Below, one piece after another: positions 9,970 through 18,426 of a DNA stretch of 64,000 nt. The translations under genes and the position numbers were made by a program. Under the pieces are notes generated by a model that saw only the letters and a list, made by a program, of their open reading frames with translations, did not search any database and had not been told where the DNA came from. This DNA is from JADLGL01 sp050184415 (lineage in GTDB: Bacteria > Pseudomonadota > Alphaproteobacteria > Rhizobiales > Kaistiaceae). Each line of letters opens with the position of its first letter. Position 1 is the first letter of the stretch. The stretch lies in the NCBI GenBank assembly GCA_050184415.1, contig JBFXAJ010000017.1:14523-78522 (forward strand), written 5' to 3'.

Positions 9970-10298
9970 AGCCGTTGATGGCGCTTGCCTTGGCGGCTGC
10001 GCCTCGTCTAAACACATGCGATTGGTGCGGCCCGGACTTCCGGGCCGCGTGACGCGTTGGTCGCTTCGTTCGGTATGACGATGATCGGTTGCGGTCATTT
10101 CCTGGACAACGGCACCCGGGCTCCGGCCGGCGGGACGCCTTCGCGCGCGCGTTCGCTGCGGACCCTTCTCCGCCTTAGACGCCCCTGAGCGTCGGCTGCC
10201 CCATGCGGGCGGGCACTCAGGGGACGGCTCGAACGGCACAACGGGCGCCCGCTGGATGACCACATCGCGGGCAGGATCGACGAGAAGGATTGACCATA
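9970..10298 (+). promoter_or_regulatory. leuA upstream leader region
   Basis: This 329-base space holds a strong hairpin at about 10027-10048 (GCGGCCCGGA/TCCGGGCCGC), probably the terminator of the preceding gene. A reading frame at 10075-10188 ends in a Leu-rich stretch. A stem CCCCTGAG (10182-10189) / CTCAGGGG (10216-10223) spans the stop codon of that frame. No T-rich terminator follows, so an attenuation mechanism is only suggested. Confidence 0.45.
10075..10188 (+). CDS. Possible leuA leader peptide
   Basis: The frame starting ATG ACG ATG ATC encodes about 37 residues and ends SLRTLLRLRRP, with Leu codons CTG, CTT, CTC and CTT in the last eleven positions. Its stop codon lies in the arm of an RNA stem (10182-10223) about 110 bases before leuA. 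Leu-rich leader peptides before leuA are known in many proteobacteria. There is no good ribosome site before the ATG and no clear terminator, so it may be chance. Confidence 0.3.
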   Translation: MTMIGCGHFLDNGTRAPAGGTPSRARSLRTLLRLRRP

Positions 10299-11879
10299 AT
10301 GTCTGACGACAACGGCGCGGCCGCGGCCCGCCCGAACGACGCCGGCAAGGACCGCGTCGTCATTTTCGATACGACGCTGCGCGACGGCGAGCAGTCGCCG
10401 GGAGCGTCGATGACGCTCGAGGAGAAGCTGCAGGTCGCCATGGTGCTCGACGAGATGGGCGTCGACATCATCGAGGCCGGCTTCCCGATCGCCTCGCAGG
10501 GCGATTTCGAGTCCGTGATGGAAATCGGCAAGCGGGTGAAGAACGCCGTCGTCTGCGGCCTCGCCCGCGCCGGCTTCGCCGATATCGACCGCGCCGCGGA
10601 GGCCCTGAAGACCGCGAAGCGGAGCCGCATCCACACCTTCATCGGGACCTCGCCCACCCATCGCCAGTTCCAGCTCAAGCTGAGCGAGGACGAGGTGTAT
10701 GAGAAGGTCGTCGCCTCGGTGACGCGGGCGCGCAACTACACCGACGACGTCGAATGGTCGGCGATGGATGCGACGCGGACCGAGCCGGACTATCTCTGCC
10801 GCGTCGTCGAAGCCGCGATCCGCGCCGGCGCGACCACGATCAACATCCCCGACACCGTCGGCTACACCACGCCGGAGGAATTTCGCCGCACCCTCCAGAT
10901 GCTGAAGGAGCGCGTGCCCGATTCCGACAAGGTGATCTTCTCGGTCCATTGCCATGACGACCTCGGCATGGCGGTCGCGAACTCGCTGGCGGGCGTGCTG
11001 GGCGGCGCCCGGCAGATCGAGTGCACCATCAACGGCCTCGGCGAGCGCGCGGGCAACGCGGCGCTGGAAGAGGTCGTGATGGCGATCAAGACGCGCGCCG
11101 ACGTCTTCCCGTACTTCACCGGCATCGATACCAAAATGCTGATGCGGGCCTCGAAGCTCGTCTCGGCGGTGACGGCATTCCCGGTCCAGTACAACAAGGC
11201 GATCGTCGGCCAGAACGCGTTCGCCCACGAATCCGGCATCCACCAGGACGGCATGCTGAAGAACGCGCAGACCTTCGAGATCATGCGGCCCGAGGACGTC
11301 GGCGTGAAGGAGACGTCGCTGGTCATGGGCAAGCACTCGGGCCGGGCCGCGTTCCGCTCGAAGCTGCAGGAGCTCGGCTACGAGCTGGGCGACAATGCGC
11401 TTAACGACGTCTTCAAGCGCTTCAAGGATCTCGCCGACCGCAAGAAGCAGATTTTCGACGACGACATCGTCGCCCTCGTCGAGGACGAGGTCGCGACCGC
11501 GAGCGAGGCGGTGAAGGTGATCGCGCTCACCGTCATCGCCGGCACCGGCGGACCGCAGAAGGCGATCATCACGCTCGACGTCGACGGTCATCACGAGACG
11601 CGCGAGGCGACCGGCAACGGTCCGGTCGACGCGACCTTCAACGCGATCCGCATGATCATCCCGCACCAGGCGAAGCTCTCGCTCTACCAGGTACACGCCG
11701 TGACCGGTGGCACCGACGCCCAGGCCGAAGTCTCGGTCCGCCTCGAGGAGGACGGGCGGAAGGTGATGGCGCGCGGGACCGATCCGGACACCATGGTTGC
11801 GTCGGCGAAGGCCTATGTGTCGGGCCTCAACAAGCTCGTGACGCGGCGCGCGAAGGGATCGGCGCTCAGGGCCATCTGA
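10299..11879 (+). CDS. leuA: 2-isopropylmalate synthase
   Basis: LeuA condenses 2-oxoisovalerate with acetyl-CoA, the committed step of leucine synthesis. The 526-aa protein has the DRE-TIM signature (VIFDTTLRDGEQSPGASM), the HCHDDLGMAVANSLAG metal-binding motif, ECTINGLGERAGNAALEE, and a C-terminal regulatory domain that binds leucine. The start at 10299 follows GAGAAGGA by 9 bases; an in-frame TTG three codons earlier lies on top of that site. The gene stands alone on the plus strand. Confidence 0.97.
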   Translation: MSDDNGAAAARPNDAGKDRVVIFDTTLRDGEQSPGASMTLEEKLQVAMVLDEMGVDIIEAGFPIASQGDFESVMEIGKRVKNAVVCGLARAGFADIDRAAEALKTAKRSRIHTFIGTSPTHRQFQLKLSEDEVYEKVVASVTRARNYTDDVEWSAMDATRTEPDYLCRVVEAAIRAGATTINIPDTVGYTTPEEFRRTLQMLKERVPDSDKVIFSVHCHDDLGMAVANSLAGVLGGARQIECTINGLGERAGNAALEEVVMAIKTRADVFPYFTGIDTKMLMRASKLVSAVTAFPVQYNKAIVGQNAFAHESGIHQDGMLKNAQTFEIMRPEDVGVKETSLVMGKHSGRAAFRSKLQELGYELGDNALNDVFKRFKDLADRKKQIFDDDIVALVEDEVATASEAVKVIALTVIAGTGGPQKAIITLDVDGHHETREATGNGPVDATFNAIRMIIPHQAKLSLYQVHAVTGGTDAQAEVSVRLEEDGRKVMARGTDPDTMVASAKAYVSGLNKLVTRRAKGSALRAI

Positions 11880-12080
11880 TCAGGCGGCGTGGGGACGGCG
11901 GCAGCGGTGCCGCGCTGAATGCCCGGCCGCCAAGCGGCGTTAGGGAAGGCTGCCCGATCAGAGAAATCAGCGGGCCGCGCGTAGGAGGGGTCCGGATCGA
12001 GCCGCGTTGCGGTTTCGGCGGTGGCGATCATCTCGGGCGTGATCGTTCCGGAATCAGAGCGCCACCGCATGCGCACGGCC

Positions 12081-13541
12081 CTATCGTGGATAGGTCTCAT
12101 CCAGGACCCGGCGCATGGTCTCGGCGAACTCACCGGGCCGTTCAAAATGGGGCCGATGTCCTGAAGCCTCGAAAACGACGAATTCTTTGGCCGGTGCTTC
12201 CAGAACATCGAACCACTCGAGCGCGAGAATTGCCCGGCCTCGTGCCTCGTGTTCTCCCTGAATGATGTAGACCGGAACCTCGAGTCCCGGGACGTCCTGC
12301 CGAAGGTCGACGTCCTGGATTTGCGGGTAGACGATGGAGGCTGAATCGAGGAACGCCGGGAACGCGTTGAGCTTGTCCAGAAGGGTGTATTCCGGGACAA
12401 ACAGAATGGCCGGCATTTCCTGGTCTGGATTGAACCCGGGATATGCGTTCCAGTCGTGCTCCGAGTTGACGATCGGTTCGTACTTCCAGATGTCGTCATA
12501 AGGCGGTGGTCCATTCGCCACCAGGGCAGCTGCCAGCCCCTCGTTACCTGTTGCCTCCGCCCACGCTAGCGCGTCCTCATAGAACAACCGGTCAGTGGCA
12601 TTCTGACTGACCATCTGACCGGTGCCGACATAAGCGTGGAACAGTTCCGGCCGACGCTGCACGGCCAGCGCCGCCAGCGTCGTGCCCCACGAATTGCCGA
12701 CGAGATATATTCTGTCTTCGTCGAACCTCTCCCGAAGGTAGTTGGTGGCGTCGATCGTGTCGGAGATGAGCTGCTCGAGGGTCAGCGTCTCGGCCGGGTC
12801 GAGCGCGGAGTATGATTTCCCGGCTCCGCGCTGCTCCCAGACCGCTACGACGAAGTCCTGCTCAAGGCCGACATCTCGACGAACCGCGCCGATGTCTGTT
12901 CCTCCAGGACCGCCGGCCAGATAGAGCAGCACCGGTGCATCGGCATTCCGACCGCGGATCATCATCGCCTGCCGGTGGCCGCCGATCTCAACGTCGATCA
13001 GTTCGGCGATGCTGTTAGGCGACTCCCCGGCAAGGACCGGGGCGGTGCTTGCCGGAATGGCAATGGCGACGGCGAGCGCCACAAGGCCGGCCGCAGCAAC
13101 TCCAGTGAAGGTCCACCCCCACGCTCCGATGGGCTTGCTCCGATCGCCGCTCCGTGAAGTCAGCCCAATGCCGACGATGGCGCCGATAGCCATCGGGAGG
13201 AGGGCCAGCAGGTAATCCAGGCCGCGCCCCAAGACCAAGGCGATGATGCCGAATAAGGACCCGAGCCTTAGGCCGTCCACTGTCGGGCCCACGGCCCCCA
13301 GGCGCGCGACTTCCAGCGCAACGACAAACGCGGCCGGAGCCAGAAGCAGACTCCATCGGCTGCGTCTAAACGCGCCTGCCGCGAACCCGACGATCGCACC
13401 CCCGGCCATGGTCAGGAGGGCTTCCAAAGACGTTGTAGGCCCGCGCGGGGTCAACCAGCCGCTCGCCAGTCCGAAGACGGCTGCGATCGCCGCGGCAACC
13501 AACAAAGAAGGGACTCTATTGCGCCAGTATGAGCGAGGCAT
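12081..13541 (-). CDS. Alpha/beta hydrolase with N-terminal membrane domain
   Basis: Residues 1-170 contain about five or six hydrophobic helices. The C-terminal part is a prolyl-aminopeptidase-like alpha/beta hydrolase: LYLAGGPGGTD (oxyanion loop), WEQRGAGKS, the nucleophile elbow GNSWGTTL and the His motif ASGHRPHFERP. The 486-aa protein is likely inner-membrane bound; which side the hydrolase faces is not clear. Similar single-domain enzymes cleave N-terminal proline or small esters. It is flanked by leuA and the GGDEF-EAL gene with no operon partner. The coding DNA looks slightly less GC-rich than its neighbours. Confidence 0.8.
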   Translation of the reverse strand: MPRSYWRNRVPSLLVAAAIAAVFGLASGWLTPRGPTTSLEALLTMAGGAIVGFAAGAFRRSRWSLLLAPAAFVVALEVARLGAVGPTVDGLRLGSLFGIIALVLGRGLDYLLALLPMAIGAIVGIGLTSRSGDRSKPIGAWGWTFTGVAAAGLVALAVAIAIPASTAPVLAGESPNSIAELIDVEIGGHRQAMMIRGRNADAPVLLYLAGGPGGTDIGAVRRDVGLEQDFVVAVWEQRGAGKSYSALDPAETLTLEQLISDTIDATNYLRERFDEDRIYLVGNSWGTTLAALAVQRRPELFHAYVGTGQMVSQNATDRLFYEDALAWAEATGNEGLAAALVANGPPPYDDIWKYEPIVNSEHDWNAYPGFNPDQEMPAILFVPEYTLLDKLNAFPAFLDSASIVYPQIQDVDLRQDVPGLEVPVYIIQGEHEARGRAILALEWFDVLEAPAKEFVVFEASGHRPHFERPGEFAETMRRVLDETYPR

Positions 13542-13668
13542 GCTCTATTTCGACCTCGGGTTCGGTACCTTCGTCAATTCGGGCGCTGTCCGGTATTGTA
13601 AGGTGCGATCCTGAGCGGCTGGAAAGCGCCAGGTGACGCTTGCCCGCTGAGTCCGCTCCCGCCACGCA

Positions 13669-16656
13669 CTATGACCGGATGAGCCGCGGCCTGCTCGGCA
13701 TCCTCTCGGCGCGTTCGGCCATCCAGATCTCGAAATCGCGCGCCGGCATCGGGCGGGCGAAATAGTAGCCCTGGGCGTAGGTGGCCGACGCCTCCTTGAG
13801 GCTCGCGACGTGCTCGGCGGTCTCGGCGCCTTCGACCACGACCGGGATGTCGAGGCTCGACGAGAGGTTGACCATCGCCTTGAGGATGGCGGCCGTGCGA
13901 GGGTCGGACCGCATGAAGTCGCGGTCGATCTTGATGAGGTCGATCGGGATGTCGCGAAGGCGCGCGAACGACGCGTGGCCGGTGCCGAAATCGTCGACCG
14001 CGACCATGATGCCCATCTCGCGGAAGCGGCGCAGCGCTTCGATCGTGCGCTCGGAATCGTTCATTGCCTCCTCGGTGACTTCGAGGATCAGGTCGCTCCC
14101 CTTCAGCTCCTCGGCGAGGATGCGCCGGGCGATCTGGTCCCCAAGCGCAGGGTCGGTGAGGGCGGAGGTCGCGATATTGACCGCCATCCGGAAGGGCGGC
14201 ATGCCGGCTCTCCGCCATGCCGCGAGCTGACGCAGCGCTTCCGTGACCACGTGAAGGGTGACGGGGACGATCTGCCGGTTCCGCACGACGTGATGGAGGA
14301 AATCGGTCGGCGTGAGGAGACCGCGCTTCGGGTGCCGCCAGCGCAGGAGGCCCTCGACGGCGGCCACCGCCATCGTGTCGAGCGCGATGATCGGCTGGTA
14401 ATGGACCTCGAACTCGCCGTTGGGGAGCGCACGCGGAATCTCGGCGTCGGCGGCCGACAGCTCCAGGGCACGCCGGCGCAGCTCGGGCTCGAAGAAGCAA
14501 CTCATCCCGCCGCCCCGGCGCTTCGCCTCGTAGAGCGCGAGGTCGCCCATCTGGAAGAGCTCCTCGGCAGGGATGCTTCCGCCCCGCGACACGGCGATGC
14601 CGATGCTTCCCTTGAGCTGCGTCGAGGCGTCGGCGGGGTCGAGCTCCGCCGAAAGGCCGCGGAGGATGCGGTCCGCGCGGCGCGAAAGCTCCTCGAGGCT
14701 GGCGAACTCGACGGCGATGACGGCAAACTCGTCGCCGCCGAGGCGGCCGACACGGTCGCTGTCGCGCAGCGCCGCCCGGAGCCTGACGGCAGCCTCGACC
14801 AGGATGCGGTCGCCGATCTGGTGGCCCCTTATGTCGTTGACGGTCTTGAAGTCATCGAGGTCGATCAGGAACAGCGCGACGTCGGTCCCCTCGGAAGCGG
14901 CGCGGCTCAGCGCGGTGTTGAGGTCGGCGAGGAGGGCGCGGCGGTTCGGAAGGTCGGTCAGCGGATCGTAGAGCGCCAAATGGCGGATCCGCTCGGCGGC
15001 CCGCCGCTTGACCGTCACGTCCTCGAACGCGAGGACCGCAGCGGTGATGGCGCCGGATTCGTCGCGGATCGGACCGGCATTCACCGACAGGAACCGTGCC
15101 AGCCCGTCCTGATGGCGAATCTCGATCTCCTCGCCGCGCAGCAACTCGCCGCGGAGGACGCGGGCGGTCGGGCGCTCGTCCGGCGGACAGACCGAGCCGT
15201 CCGCCCGGTAGCACCGGAGGTCGATGGCTTCGCCGTCCGAGGTCGGAGAGCCGATGAGCTCCAGGAGCTTGGCGTTGGCGTGGATGATCTGTCCCGACGG
15301 CGCCTCGATCAGGCCGACGGCGATCGGGAGGCTGGTCAGGATGCCCTCCAGCCACGCGCCATGCTCGACCAGGAAGCCCGTGGTGCGCGCGAGCTCGGCG
15401 GTGCGGAGGAGGACGAGGCGCTCGAGTTCGTCCGTCGCCTTGCGTTCGGCGGCAGCCTCCCCGGCCTTCCTGATGTCGTCGCGGAACGACGCCAGAGCCC
15501 GTGCCATGGCGCCGAGCTCGTCGCGGCGCTCGGCGTAGGGGATGGGCTGGTCGATGCGGAAGGTCGTCATGACCTCCTGCAGCTTGCGGATCGGACGGGT
15601 GAACATCGTGCCGAGGCCGAAGCCGAAGACGATGATGATGATGGCCGAGAGAACGACCGCGAGGAACATCGAGCCGAGCAGCGCATTCCAGCGCGAAAGC
15701 ACGTCGTCGAGCGGGGCGGCCACGAAGATCGACCATTCGAGGGCCGGCGCCTCCGCGGCCCGCACGCGTCCGGCGTAGCCGATCGCGCTCGTGCGGTTGC
15801 CGTTCTGGCCGGTCGTGATGATGGCCCCGGTTGCGCCTCCGAGCGCCGCCCAGCGGACGGCGTCGTCCACCGGCTCCACGGGTGCTGCGTTGCCGTCCGG
15901 ATCCGACGTGCCCATGCGGTCGAGCACCACGCCGCCAAGCCGGTTGAGCGCGGTCACGCGGACGGAACGAAGGCCGTCCGCCTCGAGTTCGCCGAGGGTC
16001 TCGTCGATGATGGCCTCGATCAGCGCGAAGTCGACGAAATTGATCCAGAACGCGATCGTCGCGCCGGCGTCGTTGCGGACGGGCGCCGCGAAGACGATGC
16101 TGAGGCCGGTGCCGCCGGTGATGGCGGCGACCTCGGGGACGACGAGCGGCAGGCTGACGAAGATGTCCGACCGGCCCGGACGGCCGGTCGCAACGACGGC
16201 GCTGAACCAGGGCGCGTCGGCGAACGAGCGGTCGGCCGGGATGTCGACGGAAAGGGCATCCCCCTCCCAGTCGACCGTGTTGGAAGCGATGATGCGGCCG
16301 GTGGGATCGACCACCACCGAGAGCGGATAGGCGCCGTCATAGTGGTGGACGTAGCCGTTGATCGCCTCGGTGAGGGGTGTCGATTCCTCGCCCGATTCCC
16401 ATTCCGCCGGATCGCGCGCCGCCCCGTTGAGGGTGAAGGCCCTTATGTCGCTCAGTCTTTCGCGAAGGGCGTAGGAGAGATCCTCGCTGATCTGCGCGGC
16501 GGCGGTGCCGACGCGGTCGAGCATCAGGTTTTTGACCCCATCGCCATTGGCCAGCAGGATGAAGTAGAGGGCAACCGCCGGCGACAGCCCGAACAACAAG
16601 AGCAGCAGGATGAATTTCGTCCTGACGCCGAGTTGCGAGGAGAGGAGGCGGACCAT
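13669..16656 (-). CDS. Membrane sensor with HAMP, PAS, GGDEF and EAL domains
   Basis: This 995-aa protein probably makes and breaks cyclic di-GMP. A first membrane helix (about 15-33) is followed by a periplasmic sensor of about 290 residues (dCache-like), a second helix (LGSMFLAVVLSAIIIIVFGF), a HAMP linker, a PAS domain, a GGDEF domain with intact GGDEF and an upstream inhibitory RxxD (RDSD), and an EAL domain. The EAL signature reads EGLLRW; the metal and catalytic residues in NIAT, EVTEE, VDDFGTG, KIDRDF and VEGAE are all visible, so both activities may be retained. No neighbour suggests its signal. Confidence 0.92.
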   Translation of the reverse strand: MVRLLSSQLGVRTKFILLLLLFGLSPAVALYFILLANGDGVKNLMLDRVGTAAAQISEDLSYALRERLSDIRAFTLNGAARDPAEWESGEESTPLTEAINGYVHHYDGAYPLSVVVDPTGRIIASNTVDWEGDALSVDIPADRSFADAPWFSAVVATGRPGRSDIFVSLPLVVPEVAAITGGTGLSIVFAAPVRNDAGATIAFWINFVDFALIEAIIDETLGELEADGLRSVRVTALNRLGGVVLDRMGTSDPDGNAAPVEPVDDAVRWAALGGATGAIITTGQNGNRTSAIGYAGRVRAAEAPALEWSIFVAAPLDDVLSRWNALLGSMFLAVVLSAIIIIVFGFGLGTMFTRPIRKLQEVMTTFRIDQPIPYAERRDELGAMARALASFRDDIRKAGEAAAERKATDELERLVLLRTAELARTTGFLVEHGAWLEGILTSLPIAVGLIEAPSGQIIHANAKLLELIGSPTSDGEAIDLRCYRADGSVCPPDERPTARVLRGELLRGEEIEIRHQDGLARFLSVNAGPIRDESGAITAAVLAFEDVTVKRRAAERIRHLALYDPLTDLPNRRALLADLNTALSRAASEGTDVALFLIDLDDFKTVNDIRGHQIGDRILVEAAVRLRAALRDSDRVGRLGGDEFAVIAVEFASLEELSRRADRILRGLSAELDPADASTQLKGSIGIAVSRGGSIPAEELFQMGDLALYEAKRRGGGMSCFFEPELRRRALELSAADAEIPRALPNGEFEVHYQPIIALDTMAVAAVEGLLRWRHPKRGLLTPTDFLHHVVRNRQIVPVTLHVVTEALRQLAAWRRAGMPPFRMAVNIATSALTDPALGDQIARRILAEELKGSDLILEVTEEAMNDSERTIEALRRFREMGIMVAVDDFGTGHASFARLRDIPIDLIKIDRDFMRSDPRTAAILKAMVNLSSSLDIPVVVEGAETAEHVASLKEASATYAQGYYFARPMPARDFEIWMAERAERMPSRPRLIRS

Positions 16657-16734
16657 TGTCGGCCGTGGCTGTGAACGTCTCGACCTATCCTAACCGCTAA
16701 TGCAGCCGTCGGGCAGTCCTGGTCTTGCGATCGA

Positions 16735-17640
16735 CTACTGAGGGTTTGGGTCGTCCGACAACGGCCTTTCCTCCTCCGTCATCCGGAGACGCGGCTCGTG
16801 CCGCGCGGGAACGAGGTGCACGACCTGATGGGGGAGGGGGCTGTGGAGGCCGGCTTTGTCCAGCGCGGCCTTGCCGGATTCGATCAGGTCCCAGCGCACG
16901 GCGTCGAAATCGCCGATCCGCGCCCACACCCGGAGCTGGATCTGGATCGTCATCGCCGACAGCGACTGCGTGACGACCTGCGGCACGGGATCCTTGAGGA
17001 TCCGCGGATGCCGTTCGGCGAGGGCCAGAAGGACTTCGCGGGCATGGGTGAGACTGGCGCTGTACTCCACCGCAAAGTCGACCGTCGCCTGGCGGGTCGG
17101 GTTGCGGGTGAAGTTGGTGATCGGCTTGCTCCACAGCTCGGAATTGGGGACGAACTGGAACAGGCCGTCGCCCGTGCGAAGCCGGGCGTTGAAGAGGCCG
17201 ATCTCTTCGACGGCGCCGGAGATCGCCCCGACCTGGATCGAATCCCCCGCCCGGAACGGCCGGAGCCACAGGATCATGATCCCGGCCGCGATGTTCTGGA
17301 GCGTGCCCTGGAGGGCGAGGCCGATCGCAAGGCCGGCAGCGCCGATCGCCGCAAGCACCGATGCCGTCTGGACGCCGAGCTGGGCGAGCGCGGCAACGAT
17401 CACGATGATCGCGATCGTGTAGCGGATGACGGCGCGGAGGATCGGCCGCAGGGTCGGATCGAGCCGGCCGGTGCGGTCGGCGAGCCGCACCACGCCGCGG
17501 GAAAAGTAGCGGGCGATCAGGAGGCCGATCACGAGGATCAGGAGCGCTCCAATGAGCCGCGGAAGGAGATCCAGGAACCATGTCCACGCGACGGCGGCGA
17601 ACGTCGACACATCCTCGGCAAAGCTTCCGACCACATCCAT
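16735..17640 (-). CDS. MscS-type small-conductance mechanosensitive channel
   Basis: This 301-aa channel would relieve turgor after osmotic downshock. Three membrane helices occur in the first 130 residues. The pore helix GAAGLAIGLALQGTLQNIAAGI has the Gly/Ala pattern and Gln of MscS TM3, followed by the beta domain (FRAGDSIQVGAISGAVEEIGLFNARLR) and VPNSELWSKPITNFTRNP. The C-terminal part continues as the usual alpha/beta vestibule. It is a solo gene on the minus strand. Confidence 0.92.
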   Translation of the reverse strand: MDVVGSFAEDVSTFAAVAWTWFLDLLPRLIGALLILVIGLLIARYFSRGVVRLADRTGRLDPTLRPILRAVIRYTIAIIVIVAALAQLGVQTASVLAAIGAAGLAIGLALQGTLQNIAAGIMILWLRPFRAGDSIQVGAISGAVEEIGLFNARLRTGDGLFQFVPNSELWSKPITNFTRNPTRQATVDFAVEYSASLTHAREVLLALAERHPRILKDPVPQVVTQSLSAMTIQIQLRVWARIGDFDAVRWDLIESGKAALDKAGLHSPLPHQVVHLVPARHEPRLRMTEEERPLSDDPNPQ

Positions 17641-18426
17641 CGCCCGTCTCTCGCCCGGTTACGTCCTGCCGAGCAATGCAAGGCGAAAGGGGCGAAAACA
17701 ATGACGTCACGCCGAATGCTGCGCCGCTCTGGCTCGCGCTATCCACCTGAACGGGTAAATCGATACCTACCCAAATGGGTTATAAGATCGCCATGTTGTC
17801 CACCTCACGGGCGTAGTCGAGGTTTCCCGCTAGCCCAGAGCCCGAGGGCACAACGCGTCGCCGGTCGAGGTCTTTGGGTGCCGTGCCGAGAGTCGGAGCG
17901 GGCGAGCCGCGCTGCCGATGGTCGGCAAAACCGGGAAGGGTGCCTGCACATCAAGAAAAACCACGATGGATCACGCGGATCGTTGCCGTGAGACTGAGGC
18001 AGGCCACTAGAGCCAGGTGGACGATTTGAGGTAGCACGCTCAATACTTACGCTCCGGTACGGCAAACTCTCCTGCGGCCTGCATCGTCGGATATGTACTA
18101 AGCCACTGATATTGCTGTCACATGCGTGCCGACTTGACTTGCCATCCGCCGGCCGCCGTTCTGTTCGAACGGTAGATCCGAGGGAGGTTCTACGAGAAGC
18201 GATAGCAACGGGGCGATCGGCCCGTAGCTGATCCTGATCCTCGTTGGCGTTCGGCACTGCGGCGCAAGTAGAGCGTTCAGTGAACGCCCGCGCTCGCCCG
18301 AAAGAACCTCCGTCGGTCTCCCCCTCGACATCGCCGTGGCGACCCGGCCGTGGCGATGCAAGGCCGGCGCATGGAGAACCGGCCGCATTCGCATGAACCA
18401 CGGGAAACCTAGGAGGAAGTCAGTAC
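17641..18426. other. Long regulatory gap before the first PQQ dehydrogenase
   Basis: The 786 bases between mscS and DH1, which diverge, contain no gene I trust; the longest frames lack coding character. GC content drops locally near 17700-17800 and 18000-18120, as expected of promoters. A palindrome at 17767-17782 resembles the two found in the DH4 cluster. AGGAGGAAG lies just before the DH1 ATG. Long untranslated leaders or a small RNA cannot be excluded. Confidence 0.5.
17767..17782. promoter_or_regulatory. Candidate operator palindrome CTACCCA-AA-TGGGTTA
   Basis: The core ACCCA-AA-TGGGT has the same layout as the TGACCC-N4-GGGTCA sites at 54292 and 55486. It lies 127 bases before mscS and about 645 bases before DH1, so its target is unclear. 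It is less perfect than the other two. Confidence 0.35.

Noticed and set aside
10095..11696. 533-aa minus-strand frame over leuA
   Set aside because: Antisense shadow of a secure leuA; no motif.
13810..16674. 954-aa plus-strand frame
   Set aside because: Antisense to the GGDEF-EAL gene, whose catalytic motifs are intact.
17805..18401. 198-aa minus-strand frame in the gap before DH1
   Set aside because: No ribosome site, domain or secretion signal; treated as non-coding.
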